Source of the DNA: Agapanthus africanus
Lineage: Eukaryota > Streptophyta > Magnoliopsida > Asparagales > Amaryllidaceae
Length of the DNA: 64,000 nucleotides
Direction: 5' to 3'
Assembly: GCA_030015575.1 (NCBI GenBank)
Contig: JASDDO010000006.1
Span: 319,286,361-319,350,360 of the forward strand
Position 1 is the stretch's first letter. Each line of letters starts with the position of its first letter. A program made the translations under genes and the position numbers. Positions 23,401 to 35,218 of this stretch are shown piece after piece. The notes under the pieces were generated by a model that was not told where the DNA came from, searched no databases, and was given only the letters and a program-made list of their open reading frames with translations.

Positions 23401-24936
23401 TGAGAAAAACCCAAATACACTCATTTGCACATTCACGAACACTAATTTTAATATAAACTAGGTTGAAACTCACAAAAACGCCAATTTCACTCAAAAAGTC
23501 ATTTTTCCGAAAATCTAGCGAGCACAATTCACCGTTTTTGTACAAAACATGTTATTTAAATGAATGTAGAGGCCAATAAATTTATTAAATATCTTAAATA
23601 ATTCATAGAAACAATTTCCGGAATTTAATCTCATTAAATTCCAAAAACCCTAATATTCTAGTTTACAAAATACCTTTTTTAACAATTTCAAAGCAAAAAA
23701 ATGCACAAACTACAATTTATGTTGGATTTCCATGAACAAAAAGCATTAAACCACTCAATATAATCTTTATAATGACATGAAACCTAAATTTGAATTTTAT
23801 CTCATAAGATTATAATTATTTAAAAAAACTAGTTTACCAATTGTATAATTATCACTTTTAAATTAACAAATATGCAAACTAGCAACTTAAATTGGATTTA
23901 GCATAACATTAATATGTCAATTACATCACATAAACTAAATCTCACAACACAAAATACCAATTTAAAATCAAACCCCTCTCTTGAATTTTAAATCATGCAC
24001 CTAAAACTAATTAAAAACCTAATTAAACAATTAATTAAGCTAACCTAAGTAATTAACAACACATTAAGCAAAAAGGTTAGAATTTATACCCAAATAATTT
24101 GAATAACCCACAAGCACACTTAGCCTCCCAAATTGAAATCTAAATCCCTAGATCCATGCAATGGTAGCCAAGGGAAAATGGGTAGGAGGTGGATTTTGAT
24201 TTGGATTTTTGCTTGATTTTTTGTGGATTTTTCAAGCATTTTTGAAGAACTTTTTTAAAGAGAAGGAGATGAAGAATGAAGGGCTGTTGGGGTTCAGATT
24301 TTGGCCAGAAAATGAGTGGGGGAGGAGAGAGAGGGAGGTGGAGAAAAATGGGGAGAAAGTCAAAGTCAATTCAAGGTCAAAAGTCTAACTAATTTATCCA
24401 TTTTCTTTTCTTTTCTTTCATTTCTTTTCCTTTGAAATTCAAGTGGGGAAAAATGGGGACTGCTGAATTTAGCTAAGGGGAGGAGTAAGTGGGGGTTTGT
24501 GGGTGTGGGCACGGGTGTGGGGTGATGAAAAATGATAAATACAATACCCCAAACATCCATTTACGCTAAAAAAAAGCCTTTTTTCTTCAATAATTTCTAA
24601 ACCGTTTTGGCAAATGATTTCGTTCCAAAAACCACATGATAAATTTTTATTTAAAGTTTTATGATGCACAAAATTTGTTTCAACTCATTCCAATTTGTAA
24701 TTTTCCTTAATTAAATGTATTAGTGACGGCTTAAAATAATAATAAAATAATATTTTTTTCAGAAAATTTGAAATTTCACCAGCGGCTCAATAAACACCAA
24801 ATAATAGCAATTACATAGCTAGAATATGTATATTTAATTTTTATAATAAGATATTTGTATTTTGACTTTTTACAGAAAACCCCTTTATTTTACCGATTTT
24901 TCGAAATTTCACCGAAACGATTTTCAAAACGCTACA
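20473..24936 (-). mobile_element. 3' LTR of the LARD element
   Basis: Starts TGTCACGATCCG and ends AAACGCTACA on the plus strand. Near identical to 27920-32383 and of the same length. Contains an A/T-rich half (23.5-24.9 kb) and a pyrimidine-rich tract near 24.4 kb. Short open frames inside are mirrored in the other LTR and look non-coding. Confidence 0.93.
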
Positions 24937-24937
24937 A

Positions 24938-24949
24938 TCTTCCCCCCTT
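24938..24949 (-). other. Polypurine tract of the LARD element
   Basis: Minus strand AAGGGGGGAAGA directly before the 3' LTR, as in Tekay/Del chromoviruses. Confidence 0.85.
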
Positions 24950-27900
24950 AAAGAAATTCGGTCCCCGAATTTAAATTCAAACTTCCCCAAATACTATAAC
25001 ATCTAAGAAAAACCATCAAGTCGTCGGGGCTCCGAAACTGTAAATACATAAAACAAATCGTAGCGCAGTGCATGCGCTTGAAAAAAAAATGAGTATATAA
25101 CTCAAATCAATACTCCGTCAAGCATCCCGCAATCATCGGAGTCATGGAGAAGACATCAATGCCAAATCCAAATCAAACCAATATGATATAACTCGAAACT
25201 ATACATGTAAACATCGAATCTATATCTGTAAGTATCTGAAGGAAATGCATGCCAAATCTCTTAAGTCGCTGTGCAACGCGTATAACACTGCACAGTGGCG
25301 GACGTCTATCATAAGAAACTAGCTATATACATATATACCTTTGTTTGAAATGTACGTTCCGCCGTTTTGGAAACAATTTAGAAGGGTCTCCTTGTTTTAA
25401 ACATTTCGTGTCATATCAGACACGTAGGTAAATACTGAGGCTATAGCTCGCTTTTTGGAAATCCCTTCAAAAACTATCAATGCATGCAAAATATATTCAG
25501 GTACTGTCCTCTGACTAGTCCTGCTCAGTACGAAAACATATAGCAATATCATAAAAACGTACTGCTCTATAAGAAATCAATCCCAAAATATGCACATGAA
25601 TACTACGTGCGTCTGGTGCGTACGGAAATCAAAATCCATGAATGTGCCATACATGCGCACAGAAACAATATCTAAGTGCATCGGGTGTGCACGAAACATC
25701 TGTCGTAGGCAACATGTGTGCCTGACAGCAAAATCAAGTGCATCTGACATGCACGAAAAAAATCTCGATTTAGTGCCTCGGGTGTGCACCAAAATCACCC
25801 TTCAAAACATGCGCCCAACATGCGCGAAAATCCAAATCAGGTGCATCCATCGTGCACGAAATCATGAAATCCAATATCAAGCGCCGAACGTGCGCAAAAT
25901 CAATCAGGTGCACAAGGTGCACAAAACAAATATCGAGTATCACAATCGAAATCGAAGTCCAGTGCATCTAAGTACACAAAAGGCGTATCACTGCACTGCA
26001 AGCATATATAAACTATACCGAGTGTAGGAACGAAATCGTGTGCGTGAATACGCACAAAATCAACTCAAATGTCTAAAACCGTAAAATCACAAACATGTGA
26101 AACCCAAGCACGAAAACGATATCAAGTGCAACACTGTGCAAAGATCATAAATCCTCAATCATCAAAATCAAATCATTCGAGTAAATCACCAAAAACATCG
26201 AAATCAATAATGGCGGCATAGTACCGCTCAAGCGCATCCTCTAAGAATCTCGGGCCAACTGTCGCGGTCACTAATGGGACGTCTCGTCGATGATCATGAA
26301 CTCTGGCCTGCTGGTGTGCGTAACCATGACCACTCCTGGGTCAAGGTCTTCACTGTGAATTACCAATCTTTCGGTCCATCGGCTCATTGGCCCTGTCGGG
26401 TGTGCTAACGGGGATGATCCAGTTCTGGCACGTCTCTTGTCATCTCCCGGTCAATCATCACGACCACTCGTAAGACAGCATATCACTGGCGTCGGCCTCT
26501 GGCTCTCTGAATGTACGTGACACATCTGATCCTGGGTGCAAGTATCATTGCAGCAGTGTCCTGGAAGGAATCCTGCTCACGGTCTATTCCATGCCTCGTC
26601 TCTGCCAACTGTCCGGAAGTCATCGTCCTTTCCTATATCTGCATCTTGCTCTGGAACGGCTGCATACCCATCGCGACTCCTTCTGGAAGGTAAGTCCAAG
26701 TACCATGCCTCGGCATGCGCATCGCATCTCTGATGTCGGCAGAGTGGAACGTCATCTCATCTAGATCTGGTGCGAACCTTTTACTCCACTTTTCTCTAAT
26801 GTCGACCGCTTCGGACTCGTCTCGTCGTGGCTGCATGGACTGAGCTCCAACGGCTATCCTCGTATCTGGAGTCTCCCAAGAATGCATCTCACCACCTAGC
26901 ATCCGAATTAAGTCGAACCATTCGATCGATTCGTCAAAACCTCATAATCCCCCAAGAGCTCAACATCTTGGTACAGTTTAATAGTATCGAATACATACCA
27001 TAGCATCGGTGGTCCAGCCGTAGAAGGGCAAACCCAAGCCTCACTAATGGCGCCGTAGAACTGCCGCAAACCCGAAGGTCAAAGGCTTTCACATGGTCAT
27101 TAAGTCGAGTTAGGGTTTCATTCTTCTAGAGGGACCATAGAATTGCCTGCATGTCTTTCCGACTACTTTAAACTTGGAATGATAGGTTTCCGACATTCGA
27201 TCATCTCTGTCGACCCTCACGTCTCTGCGTGAAGTCGTTTCTAGCTGGAATCAATCTATCTGATGACCTCTCATCGGGTAGGCGAACGAACCACATGTCC
27301 TAGTCATTCATCCTCGGGTGACTAGCGACCTTCTATCATCTCTTAGTACAATCTGTACTGCAATAGCTCCAATATATGGGGCGATATCTCGTCGCTCGCA
27401 GCAACAACTGGCTCACTCGTCTGCATGCTGAACGGTGCCTCAATCATCAGGAGTAAGCAACACACCAACTGTCATCAAAATCTGGCTGGCCTCTATCATT
27501 GGCTCAATCCTCTAGTGTCGATCAGCACCTCCGAGTAACCTCATAAAGGCGATCCGCCAATCGCTCGTGGCGCGGAAACACAGTAAAAAGACACATCTCT
27601 GCAATCGTGTGTCGCCGGAATTTCGCCCTGGTCAGTCCTCGTTCGTGACGAGCTTGTGCTGACCGCAACTCTAGCCGTAGCTCTCCCTGCCCGTAACCGT
27701 AGCAGCAAAACCAAACTGGTACCGATGAGGCTAGATCAGGAAGGAATATAATACTGAACAAGGAAATGTACATCCTAAGGCTTCTTAAGTGGAGTGGCGT
27801 GTCGTAAATATGCCGCGGAACATATCAACGGTACGTCACTCTACTTTAGTCACCTATTCCATCAACCAAGGGTCATCCTACGCTCCGAAGGTTAAAACCT
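24950..27900 (-). mobile_element. Internal region of the LARD element, no pol seen
   Basis: About 2.95 kb. The left half is A-rich and carries a hairpin array (25590-26060). The right half (26.2-27.9 kb) has higher GC and short open frames on both strands (the longest about 89 residues, minus strand, 26633-26902) that I cannot match to gag or any known family. A remnant of gag is possible but not shown. Confidence 0.7.
25590..26060. repeat. Array of short GTGC/GCGC hairpins
   Basis: Successive stems separated by A-rich spacers such as GAAAATC: GTGCA/TGCAC at 25676-25692, 25738-25754 and 25841-25857 (7-base loops of different sequence); GCGC/GCGC near 25811-25825 and at 25881-25895; GTGCAC/GTGCAC at 25908-25922; TGTGCGT/ACGCACA at 26039-26056. 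Arm sequence changes between units while pairing is kept. Confidence 0.8.
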
Positions 27901-27915
27901 AACGCTCTGATACCA
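27901..27915 (-). other. Primer binding site of the LARD element
   Basis: Minus strand TGGTATCAGAGCGTT, complementary to initiator tRNA-Met, 4 bp from the 5' LTR that starts at 27920 on the plus strand. Confidence 0.88.
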
Positions 27916-27919
27916 ACTT

Positions 27920-30900
27920 TGTCACGATCCGAAAGTATGGAACATGACCGGCACTTAAACTACGAACGTCTCGAGGCGTACATAATCTAAGTAAACCGAA
28001 AACCCAGAAATCCAAACCAAGAAAAGTAGTAGAGTGCAGGAAAAACCAACTTAAAGCAAGTAGTTTCAATAGCATAAGCCGAATTATGCGGTTTTTAAAA
28101 ACATCAAAAATTTACTGAAAATTTCGGCAGAGTCTCCTTTGTAAATACTGGCCCCCAAACGGGATACAACATGAATAGTATACGAAATCAAGAAAAAGGC
28201 ATCCCCAAGCGGGAGCTAGCTTTTCGTCAATCGACGGTCACAACCACACAAGCAATATAATATACAACGCCAACGGCGAGGATCAAAACTCAAAAGGAAA
28301 CTCAAAACCACCAGAAATATAACGAGCGACTCTAAGGTCGAAAGAATAAACAATACTGGTCTCTATTTCAATAAATACATGTTTGGTTGATGGAATTTAC
28401 TAGATACAACTGAATAATATTATACAAGGTAATATGATGGGTACGATACAAGAAAAACCCACCTACTAGTAAGTCACCCGAATGAAACTGAGCCCGCAAA
28501 GCCGTAATGAAACTTGTACGGCAAAACCTGCAAGAAACTGGGGTACAACGGGGGTGAGTTGCCAACTCGTGAATAGAAGAACATCTACGCACAGAAATCG
28601 CATAAATAACGCAATCCTAGGTCAATGATCATAATATATCCTCAAATATAAGTATAACAGGCAGCCTATAACAATTGCTAGGGTAATATCTAACCCGAGT
28701 ATAATTTCATGTGCCCGTGTCAGTGCCTCAGGTAGCAATATATCATATGAATAAGGTATGAATGCATGAAACAGAATACATGTAAATGAAGAAACTGTTT
28801 TCATAAATTAGTGAGATTTCCTTCGTATTTTTAAACTGAGGTATCATAAATGAAATCAGCATCAACAGTGTTTAGCATCGACACAAAACATAAATCTCAC
28901 TATCTCGAAATATCAATGTCTCAATCTCAATATCTAGGGCGCCGTCAGTCCAGACCGGCCCCTACCATCCATCTCAAGTCCACGACGGTATCCTCCGGAT
29001 ATCCGACGCGTCGGGTAATATCACCGGTAGGTAGTGCTCCCCAGCCAGGCTCAACGTCAACACCACATTCCTCTTGCCCCGGGATACCATACCGGGCCCA
29101 CCATGTACCCGTGACGGTTCCTCCACTCCTCGACACGGATCTCCAAAACCACAGCAAACTCATGGTGGACGACACTTTACATCACTAGAAAACCGCAACA
29201 TTTTATATTTTAAAAGATCATAAGTTGTAAATTTTGCGGCTTTCCCCGAAATCCAGAAATATCATAAATCTCAAGAAATCATCACAAGTGCATTTGTCAA
29301 TGATAATGAACTAGGCATGAGCAACTGAATAACAGTATGCATGAAGTGGTAGGTAATAACTACAATGTCTAATATGGCATATAAGGGAAGTACACTAATA
29401 TCATGTCAAAACTACTAGCTAACAATCTAAGTCAAGCAATTATATTCTCTAAAGTGTACGTGACATGGCAATTACCGATGAAGATGTGTGTGAGCCGACA
29501 AATAGGTGTACGTGGTACATACGCATCATCGGTAATGGTGCTAGTGTCCTAACAGCATGATATCAATAATGGAATATGCAGCAAAATAAATATGCGAGGC
29601 AGAGCGAACAGCAATAATGTGCGGGAGCTGAAACTAGACACAACGATAACTAATCTGCATTAATCTAATATAAGTCCTACAAATTGGTGCCTTTTGAAAT
29701 AACCCGAATCATGGGGTTTTGAAAATAGGGGCTACGGTGTTTTTATGAAAAGATACGTCTTTTGAAATATCCGTAAGATCCCTTGGGCTGTCTTTTAAAA
29801 TACCCACGATTCGTTAGTTTTGAAATAGGTAAGAAGTCTAATCTAATCTAACAACTACACTAAACTATACGGCTGAACTAACAAGCTGAACTACAGGTAA
29901 GGAAACCGCCAATCATCTGAGTCGATACATATACATACCTGTGTATGTATAGTCGGTGATCCCGCCTCAATAATATCATATCCGATACCATATCTATAAT
30001 CAGGCATCCCAAGTCAAGAGTGCGGATCAATCATCAATATAGCTCGTACGTAAATCCGTCGTACGGCATCCTAATCTGGGTACGGGTCAATATCACATTC
30101 ATCATACTATTCACCTGGTATCCTCTTTATCAAATATCATGATCGGGGTACTGATCTACGTCTAGTACCATACTGATACCGCCTACGTGTGCATGGACAT
30201 GTGTGAAACACTACGTCAAGGACCCGCTACAACGTCATGTCGTATCTAAGATACGAACCCTGCTATATTACCGATCTCACGGCCTCAAATCAAATCTCAT
30301 CGACTCAGCTTAATCCCAAGTATCATCCTCAATCCGTATGTGAACACATAGTCCCATACCCATGTGAACACATAACTATAAAGAGTCCCATGAGCACATA
30401 TCAATAGGAATGTATGTAAGTATGTATGTGTGTATGTGTAGTGCAACACTACCCTAGGGTTCGCAACACTAAAAATAGTCCAACACACCAATATCCATCC
30501 TAAGCATCGTTATTAATCCTAAATAACATATAATAAATGTTGGTGTGTATACGCATCCGTATACACCACCACGGACTGCGGGGGTGCTATACGCCATCCA
30601 CCCGACTTCTCCCCGTAGATATAAATCTACTCACCTGGTCCTCGCTAGCCGGTGCCGACGTCGCCACGCGTTTACTTGTCGTCTCGAAGTCCACATGGGG
30701 GTACCTACATATCATAATGCACCATATCTCATTAAAATCCGACTCATGATCAAAACGACACACGAATCCCACATAGGTCAAAACCTATGGTTGCTTTCAC
30801 AAATCAACCCAAAAACCCTCGACGTCGGCGTACAAACGCCAAACCATCGAGAAAAACCCAAATACACTCATTTGCACATTCACGAACACTAATTTTAATA

Positions 30901-32383
30901 TAAACTAGGTTGAAACTCACAAAAACGCCAATTTCACTCAAAAAGTCATTTTTCCGAAAATCTAGCGAGCACAATTCACCGTTTTTGTACAAAACATGTT
31001 ATTTAAATGAATGTAGAGGCCAATAAATTTATTAAATATCTTAAATAAGTCATAGAAACAATTTCCGGAATTTAATCTCATTAAATTCCAAAAACCCTAA
31101 TATTCTAGTTTACAAAATACCCTTTTTAACAATTTCAAAGCAAAAAAATGCACAAAATACAATTTATGTTGGATTTCCATGAACAAAAAGCATTAAACCA
31201 CTCAATATAATCTTTATAATGACATGAAACCTAAATTTGAATTTTATCTCATAAGAATATAATTATTTAAAAAAACTAGTTTACCAATTATATAATTATC
31301 ACTTTTAAATTAACAAATATGCAAACTAGCAACTTAAATTGGATTTAGCATAACATTAATATGTCAATTACATCACATAAACTAAATCTCACAACACAAA
31401 ATACCAATTTAAAATCAAACCCCTCTCTTGAATTTTAAATCATGCACCTAAAACTAATTAAAAACCTAATTAAACAATTAATTAAGCTAACCTAAGCAAT
31501 TAACAACACATTAAGCAAAAAGGTTAGAATTTATACCCAAATAATTTGAAGAACCCACAAGCACACTTAGCCTCCCAAATTGAAATCTAAATCCCTAGTT
31601 CCATGCAATGGTAGCCAAGGGAAAATGGGTAGGAGGTGGATTTTGATTTGGATTTTTGCTTGATTTTTTGTGGATTTTTCAAGCATTTTTGAAGAACTTT
31701 TTTAAAGAGAAGGAGATGAAGAATGAAGGGCTGTTGGGGTTCAGATTTTGGCCAGAAAATGAGTGGGGGAGGAGAGAGAGGGAGGTGGAGAAAAATGGGG
31801 AGAAAGTCAAAGTCAATTCAAGGTCAAAAGTCTAACTAATTTATCCATTTTCTTTTCTTTTCTTTCATTTCTTTTCCTTTGAAATTCAAGTGGGGAAAAA
31901 TGGGGGCTGCTGAATTTAGCTAAGGGGAGGAGTAAGTGGGGGTTTGTGGGTGTGGGCACGGGTGTGGGGTGATGAAAAATGATAAATACAATACCCCAAA
32001 CATCCATTTACGCTAAAAAAAAGCCTTTTTTCTTCAATAATTTCTAAACCGTTTTGGCAAATGATTTCGTTCCAAAAACCACATGATAAATTTTTATTTA
32101 AAGTTTTATGATGCACAAAATTTGTTTCAACTCATTCCAATTTGTAATTTTCCCTAATTAAATGTATTAGTGACGGCTTAAAATAATAATAAAATAATAT
32201 TTTTTTCAGAAAATTTGAAATTTCACCAGCGGCTCAATAAACACCAAATAATAGCAATTACATAGCTAGAATATGTATATTTAATTTTTATAATAAGATA
32301 TTTGTATTTTGACTTTTTACAGAAAACCCCTTTATTTTACCGATTTTTCGAAATTTCACCGAAACGATTTTCAAAACGCTACA
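27920..32383 (-). mobile_element. 5' LTR of the LARD element
   Basis: Same length (4464 bp) and ends as 20473-24936, flanked on the right by TGTAG. The two copies differ only by scattered single-base changes, about 1% by eye. Confidence 0.93.
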
Positions 32384-33123
32384 TGTAGAGTAGTATGTTT
32401 GTTTCAATGTATTTTTCTTATTATTACCTGTTGAATGTTTTCTGTTCATCATATATTTGAACGCGTATCTCGCCCCTGTACATGAGCTTTATACTTTACC
32501 CTTAGGAATTTTTTTTAGTGCGAGCGCCATTGTAATGTCATACATAAATCAGCACGTTTTGGACACCATTTCCATTTAAGCAGGCGCGCAGTCGTGAATG
32601 CATGCTTAGTGGGGCGCGAACTAAAGACTCTCCTTACTGCCTTGCACAGTACATGGTTGGTGCTCGTGGGTTGCGCCTTTCTGTCTTGACTGGACGTGAA
32701 GTAGTTTATATACTCATTTCGGAGTTTGTTTAGTTTACCTCCCTTGGGCTTATAGGCAAACCCGTCTTAACGTCATAGTCAACCCTTGCTTTTTATGACA
32801 GTGGTCCGTTCAGGGTGTGTGGTACTAAGGCATTCCTGATACGTAGTCTTGTTGTCGTGTCTCTGCTCCTTTCGGGGCTGGACAAGGCATCCTCAAATCA
32901 TCTCCCAGATCATATTACCGTCGGGAGAGCACATCCTTCCTAGAAATCTTAAGGATTTCCAAGCGTTCATCGCCTCCTTGAGTCGCCAGGATCTCGCTCG
33001 GCTATTTTTTTTCCTTATGAAGCTTGAGGACTCATAAGTAGCTTCTTTATTTCAGTGGGATGTAACTTTGGCAAATGTGGCTCGTAGATATTCTATCTTG
33101 ATTTCCTTGTAGGGCAGCGATGG

Positions 33124-33330
33124 CTTAGAAAACAGGTTCAGATCTGCCGTCTAAGACTTTTCAACTTTATGAGCCGTGAGGGTCTCATAATGACTTTTCT
33201 CCCTACGAGTCAAGAGGATCCCGTAGGTGTATTTTCTCCTTAGGAGTCGTGAGAACTCCTAAGTGTGTTTTCTCTTGAGAGTCGTAAGAATCTCATAAGA
33301 GAATTTCCCCCTTCCAAGTCGAGAAGACTC
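33124..33330. repeat. Hairpin array with conserved loop, left
   Basis: TTATGAG/CTCATAA (33167-33190, loop CCGTGAGGGT), CCTACG/CGTAGG (33202-33227), CTTAGGAGT/ACTCCTAAG (33239-33263, 9 bp, loop CGTGAGA) and CTCTT/AAGAG (about 33272-33302). A wider CTTAG/CTAAG stem lies at 33124-33155. Confidence 0.85.
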
Positions 33331-34007
33331 GTAGGTGGTTGTTTCCCTCCTTGTCGATATTCAACTTTGGAGAGTGTGGCCCGTGAATAGTATGCAATAG
33401 TCTATCTTGGACCGACTTGTAGGACCCCAGTGCTTAGGAAACAGGTCCTTATCCCCATTGCCTAAGGTTTTTCCCTACGAGTCGAGACGAGTCGAGAAGT
33501 TCTCGCAGGAACATTATTTTCCCCACGAGTCGAGACGAATCAAGAAGTTCTCGCAAGGATGTTCTAACTTCACAGTTAACTCCTGCTAATAGAAGTCCGT
33601 TAGGGTCTGTGGTACTAGGGTTTTTTACCCGTCGCACCGCCACGTTGGCCGGTGTATTCCTTGATACGCAATCTTGCTGTTCGAGTAGCCCCGCGACTGT
33701 CGTGTCTCTGATCCCTTCGGGGGATGGACAAGATGTCTTCAAGTAATCTTCCAGGTGATATTACCGTCGAAAGAGCAAGCGTTAGGGATATTCCATGTCT
33801 CTTTTTACTTGAGGTTAGGCTCAGTTTGGGAGCCCCGATGAGTCATGACCACTCCGCGCTGGAGTGGGATGATCTCCGATAATCTTTCAGGTTTCATTTG
33901 GGTTGCCGTCAAGACCCTGAAGCTAGGGATCTTCCTTTGCTTCATTTGTTGACATTGTGTCTGCAATATTGCAACGAATGTCGCTGTTGTTTCTGGGTTG
34001 TCTGTGA

Positions 34008-34397
34008 ACCGTCGAGATTTGGAACTAGGGGACTTTGCCATGGCTCCGTTTGTTGATGTCGCGTCTGCATCCTGCTGGAGGGAGGAAGAACGCTGTTGTC
34101 GATCTCTAAGATGTGGATGTTGCCGTCGAGATTTGGAACCAGAGGGCTTTGCCGTGGCTCAGAGGTAGTCTCTAGGCTGTCTTTGAACCGTCGAGATTTG
34201 AAACTAGGGGGCTTTGCCGTGGCTCCGAGGTAGTCTCTAGGCTGTCTGCGAACCGTAGAGATTTGGAACTAGGGGACTTTGCCGTGGCTCCGTTTTGCTG
34301 ACGTCGTATCTGCTTCTGGTTGGAACGAGAAGGAACGCCGTTTTTGATTTTTAGGCTGTAGATGTAACCATCGAGATCTACCTAGTTCCAAATCTCG
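34008..34397. repeat. Short tandem units closed by a 17-bp inverted copy
   Basis: Units of AACCGTCGAGATTTGGAACTAGGG followed by CTTTGCCGTGGCTC recur from 34008 to about 34290 with spacings of roughly 60-120 bp. The 17 bases CGAGATTTGGAACTAGG (34013-34029) recur inverted and exact at 34381-34397. Confidence 0.8.
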
Positions 34398-34496
34398 ACG
34401 TGAAGCCTGGTGGGACAATGTGGTTCCCTTTTCGTTTGTGCCCATGGATTGTATACAGGCACCCGCAGGGCAAAAGTTTCATTTCATTTTTTATTT

Positions 34497-34740
34497 CTTT
34501 CCGCGATGCTATATCATTTCAGCTTTTACATCGCGAAAGTCGTGATTGCCCAATCATTTCGGCTATTTTTTTGCGGTGCCCAATTATTTCGGCTATTTTT
34601 TCTTTTCTTTACTCGCTGTTTTTTATTGCGAATTGCACAATCATTTCGGCTATTTTTATATGCATATATTTTACTCGCTGATTTTTGTTGCGAGTTGTCC
34701 TATCATTTCGGCCATTTCATTTGCATTTTTGGCTCACTAA
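34497..34740. repeat. ATCATTTCGGCTATTTTT tandem repeats with stems
   Basis: Four or more copies of AATCATTTCGGCTATTTTT-like sequence between 34549 and 34725. They alternate with arms such as CTCGC/GCGAG (34675-34695) and a longer stem CTTTC-CGCGATG with CATCGCGAAAG (34497-34539, one bulged base). Confidence 0.75.
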
Positions 34741-34990
34741 TTTTTTTGCTGTAAGTATGGAACTTGAGATCTGATACCAATCTTAGCATCAGCATCGCTA
34801 CGACTGGAATCTGGCCAGGAGTGAATCATCATTTGCCGTGAAAGTACTTAGAATTTGATACTGATTTAGGCATCAGTATTGCTACAACTGGGATATTTCC
34901 ACGAGCGAATAATCATTTGCCTTTGTCGATTTGGACAAAAGTGGCTTAGCAAATAAGGTTAGGATCCTATCGACTAAGGCTTTTGACTTC

Positions 34991-35160
34991 ATGAGCCGTA
35001 AGGATCTCATAAAGGTATTTCTCCCTACGAGTCGTGAGGATCTCGTAGGTGTGTTTTCTCCTTAGGAGTCATGAGGATTCCTAAGTGTGTGTTCGCTTAT
35101 AAGTCGTAAGGATCTTACAAGAGTGTTTTCTCCTTATAAGTCGAGAGGACTTACAAGTGC
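34991..35160. repeat. Hairpin array with conserved loop, right
   Basis: ATGAG/CTCAT (34991-35010), CCTACGAG/CTCGTAGG (35024-35049, loop TCGTGAGGAT), CTTAGGA/TCCTAAG (35061-35085), CTTATAAG/CTTACAAG twice (about 35096-35155, one mismatch each). Loops keep a TCGTGAGGAT-like core while arms vary. Confidence 0.85.
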
Positions 35161-35218
35161 CGTTCACCACATGAGAACATTCCTCGTCGTTGGTGGGACT
35201 TGGTGGGGGAAACGTTTA

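Larger units (their letters stand above)
20473..32383 (-). mobile_element. Non-autonomous Tekay/Del-like LTR element, TSD TGTAG
   Basis: Two 4464-bp LTRs flank a 2983-bp internal region. TGTAG flanks the whole element at 20468-20472 and 32384-32388. Primer site and polypurine tract place it on the minus strand. The LTR start (minus strand TGTAGCGTTTTG) and the GGGGGGAAGAT tract resemble Tekay/Del chromoviruses. No gag, protease, RT or integrase similarity is visible in the internal part, so it fits the large-retrotransposon-derivative (LARD) type that relies on another element's proteins. By eye the LTRs differ by about 1%, so it is young relative to its neighbours. Confidence 0.92.
32389..35213. 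other. Hairpin-rich non-coding region, right part
   Basis: Continues the region cut at 20472 by the LARD insertion. No coding similarity. It holds a diverged direct repeat about 785 bp apart (32806-32960 and 33592-33780, sharing GGTACTA, TCGTGTCTCTG and ATATTACCGTCG), hairpin arrays near 33.2 and 35.0 kb, and tandem units near 34.0-34.7 kb. The link motif TGCCCATGGATTGTATAC is at 34439. Confidence 0.6.

Noticed and set aside
25590-26027. 145-residue open frame with many cysteines
   Set aside because: It runs through the GTGC/GCGC hairpin array; the Cys and His pattern comes from the repeated GTGC/TGCA units. No start context or family similarity.
26511-26902. Gag remnant in the LARD internal region
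   Set aside because: Open frames here are short on both strands and show no capsid or zinc-knuckle motif; a remnant is possible but not supported.
33124-35160. CRISPR-like regular repeats
   Set aside because: Plant DNA; the repeats are hairpins with variable arms, with no constant repeat plus unique spacers and no cas genes.
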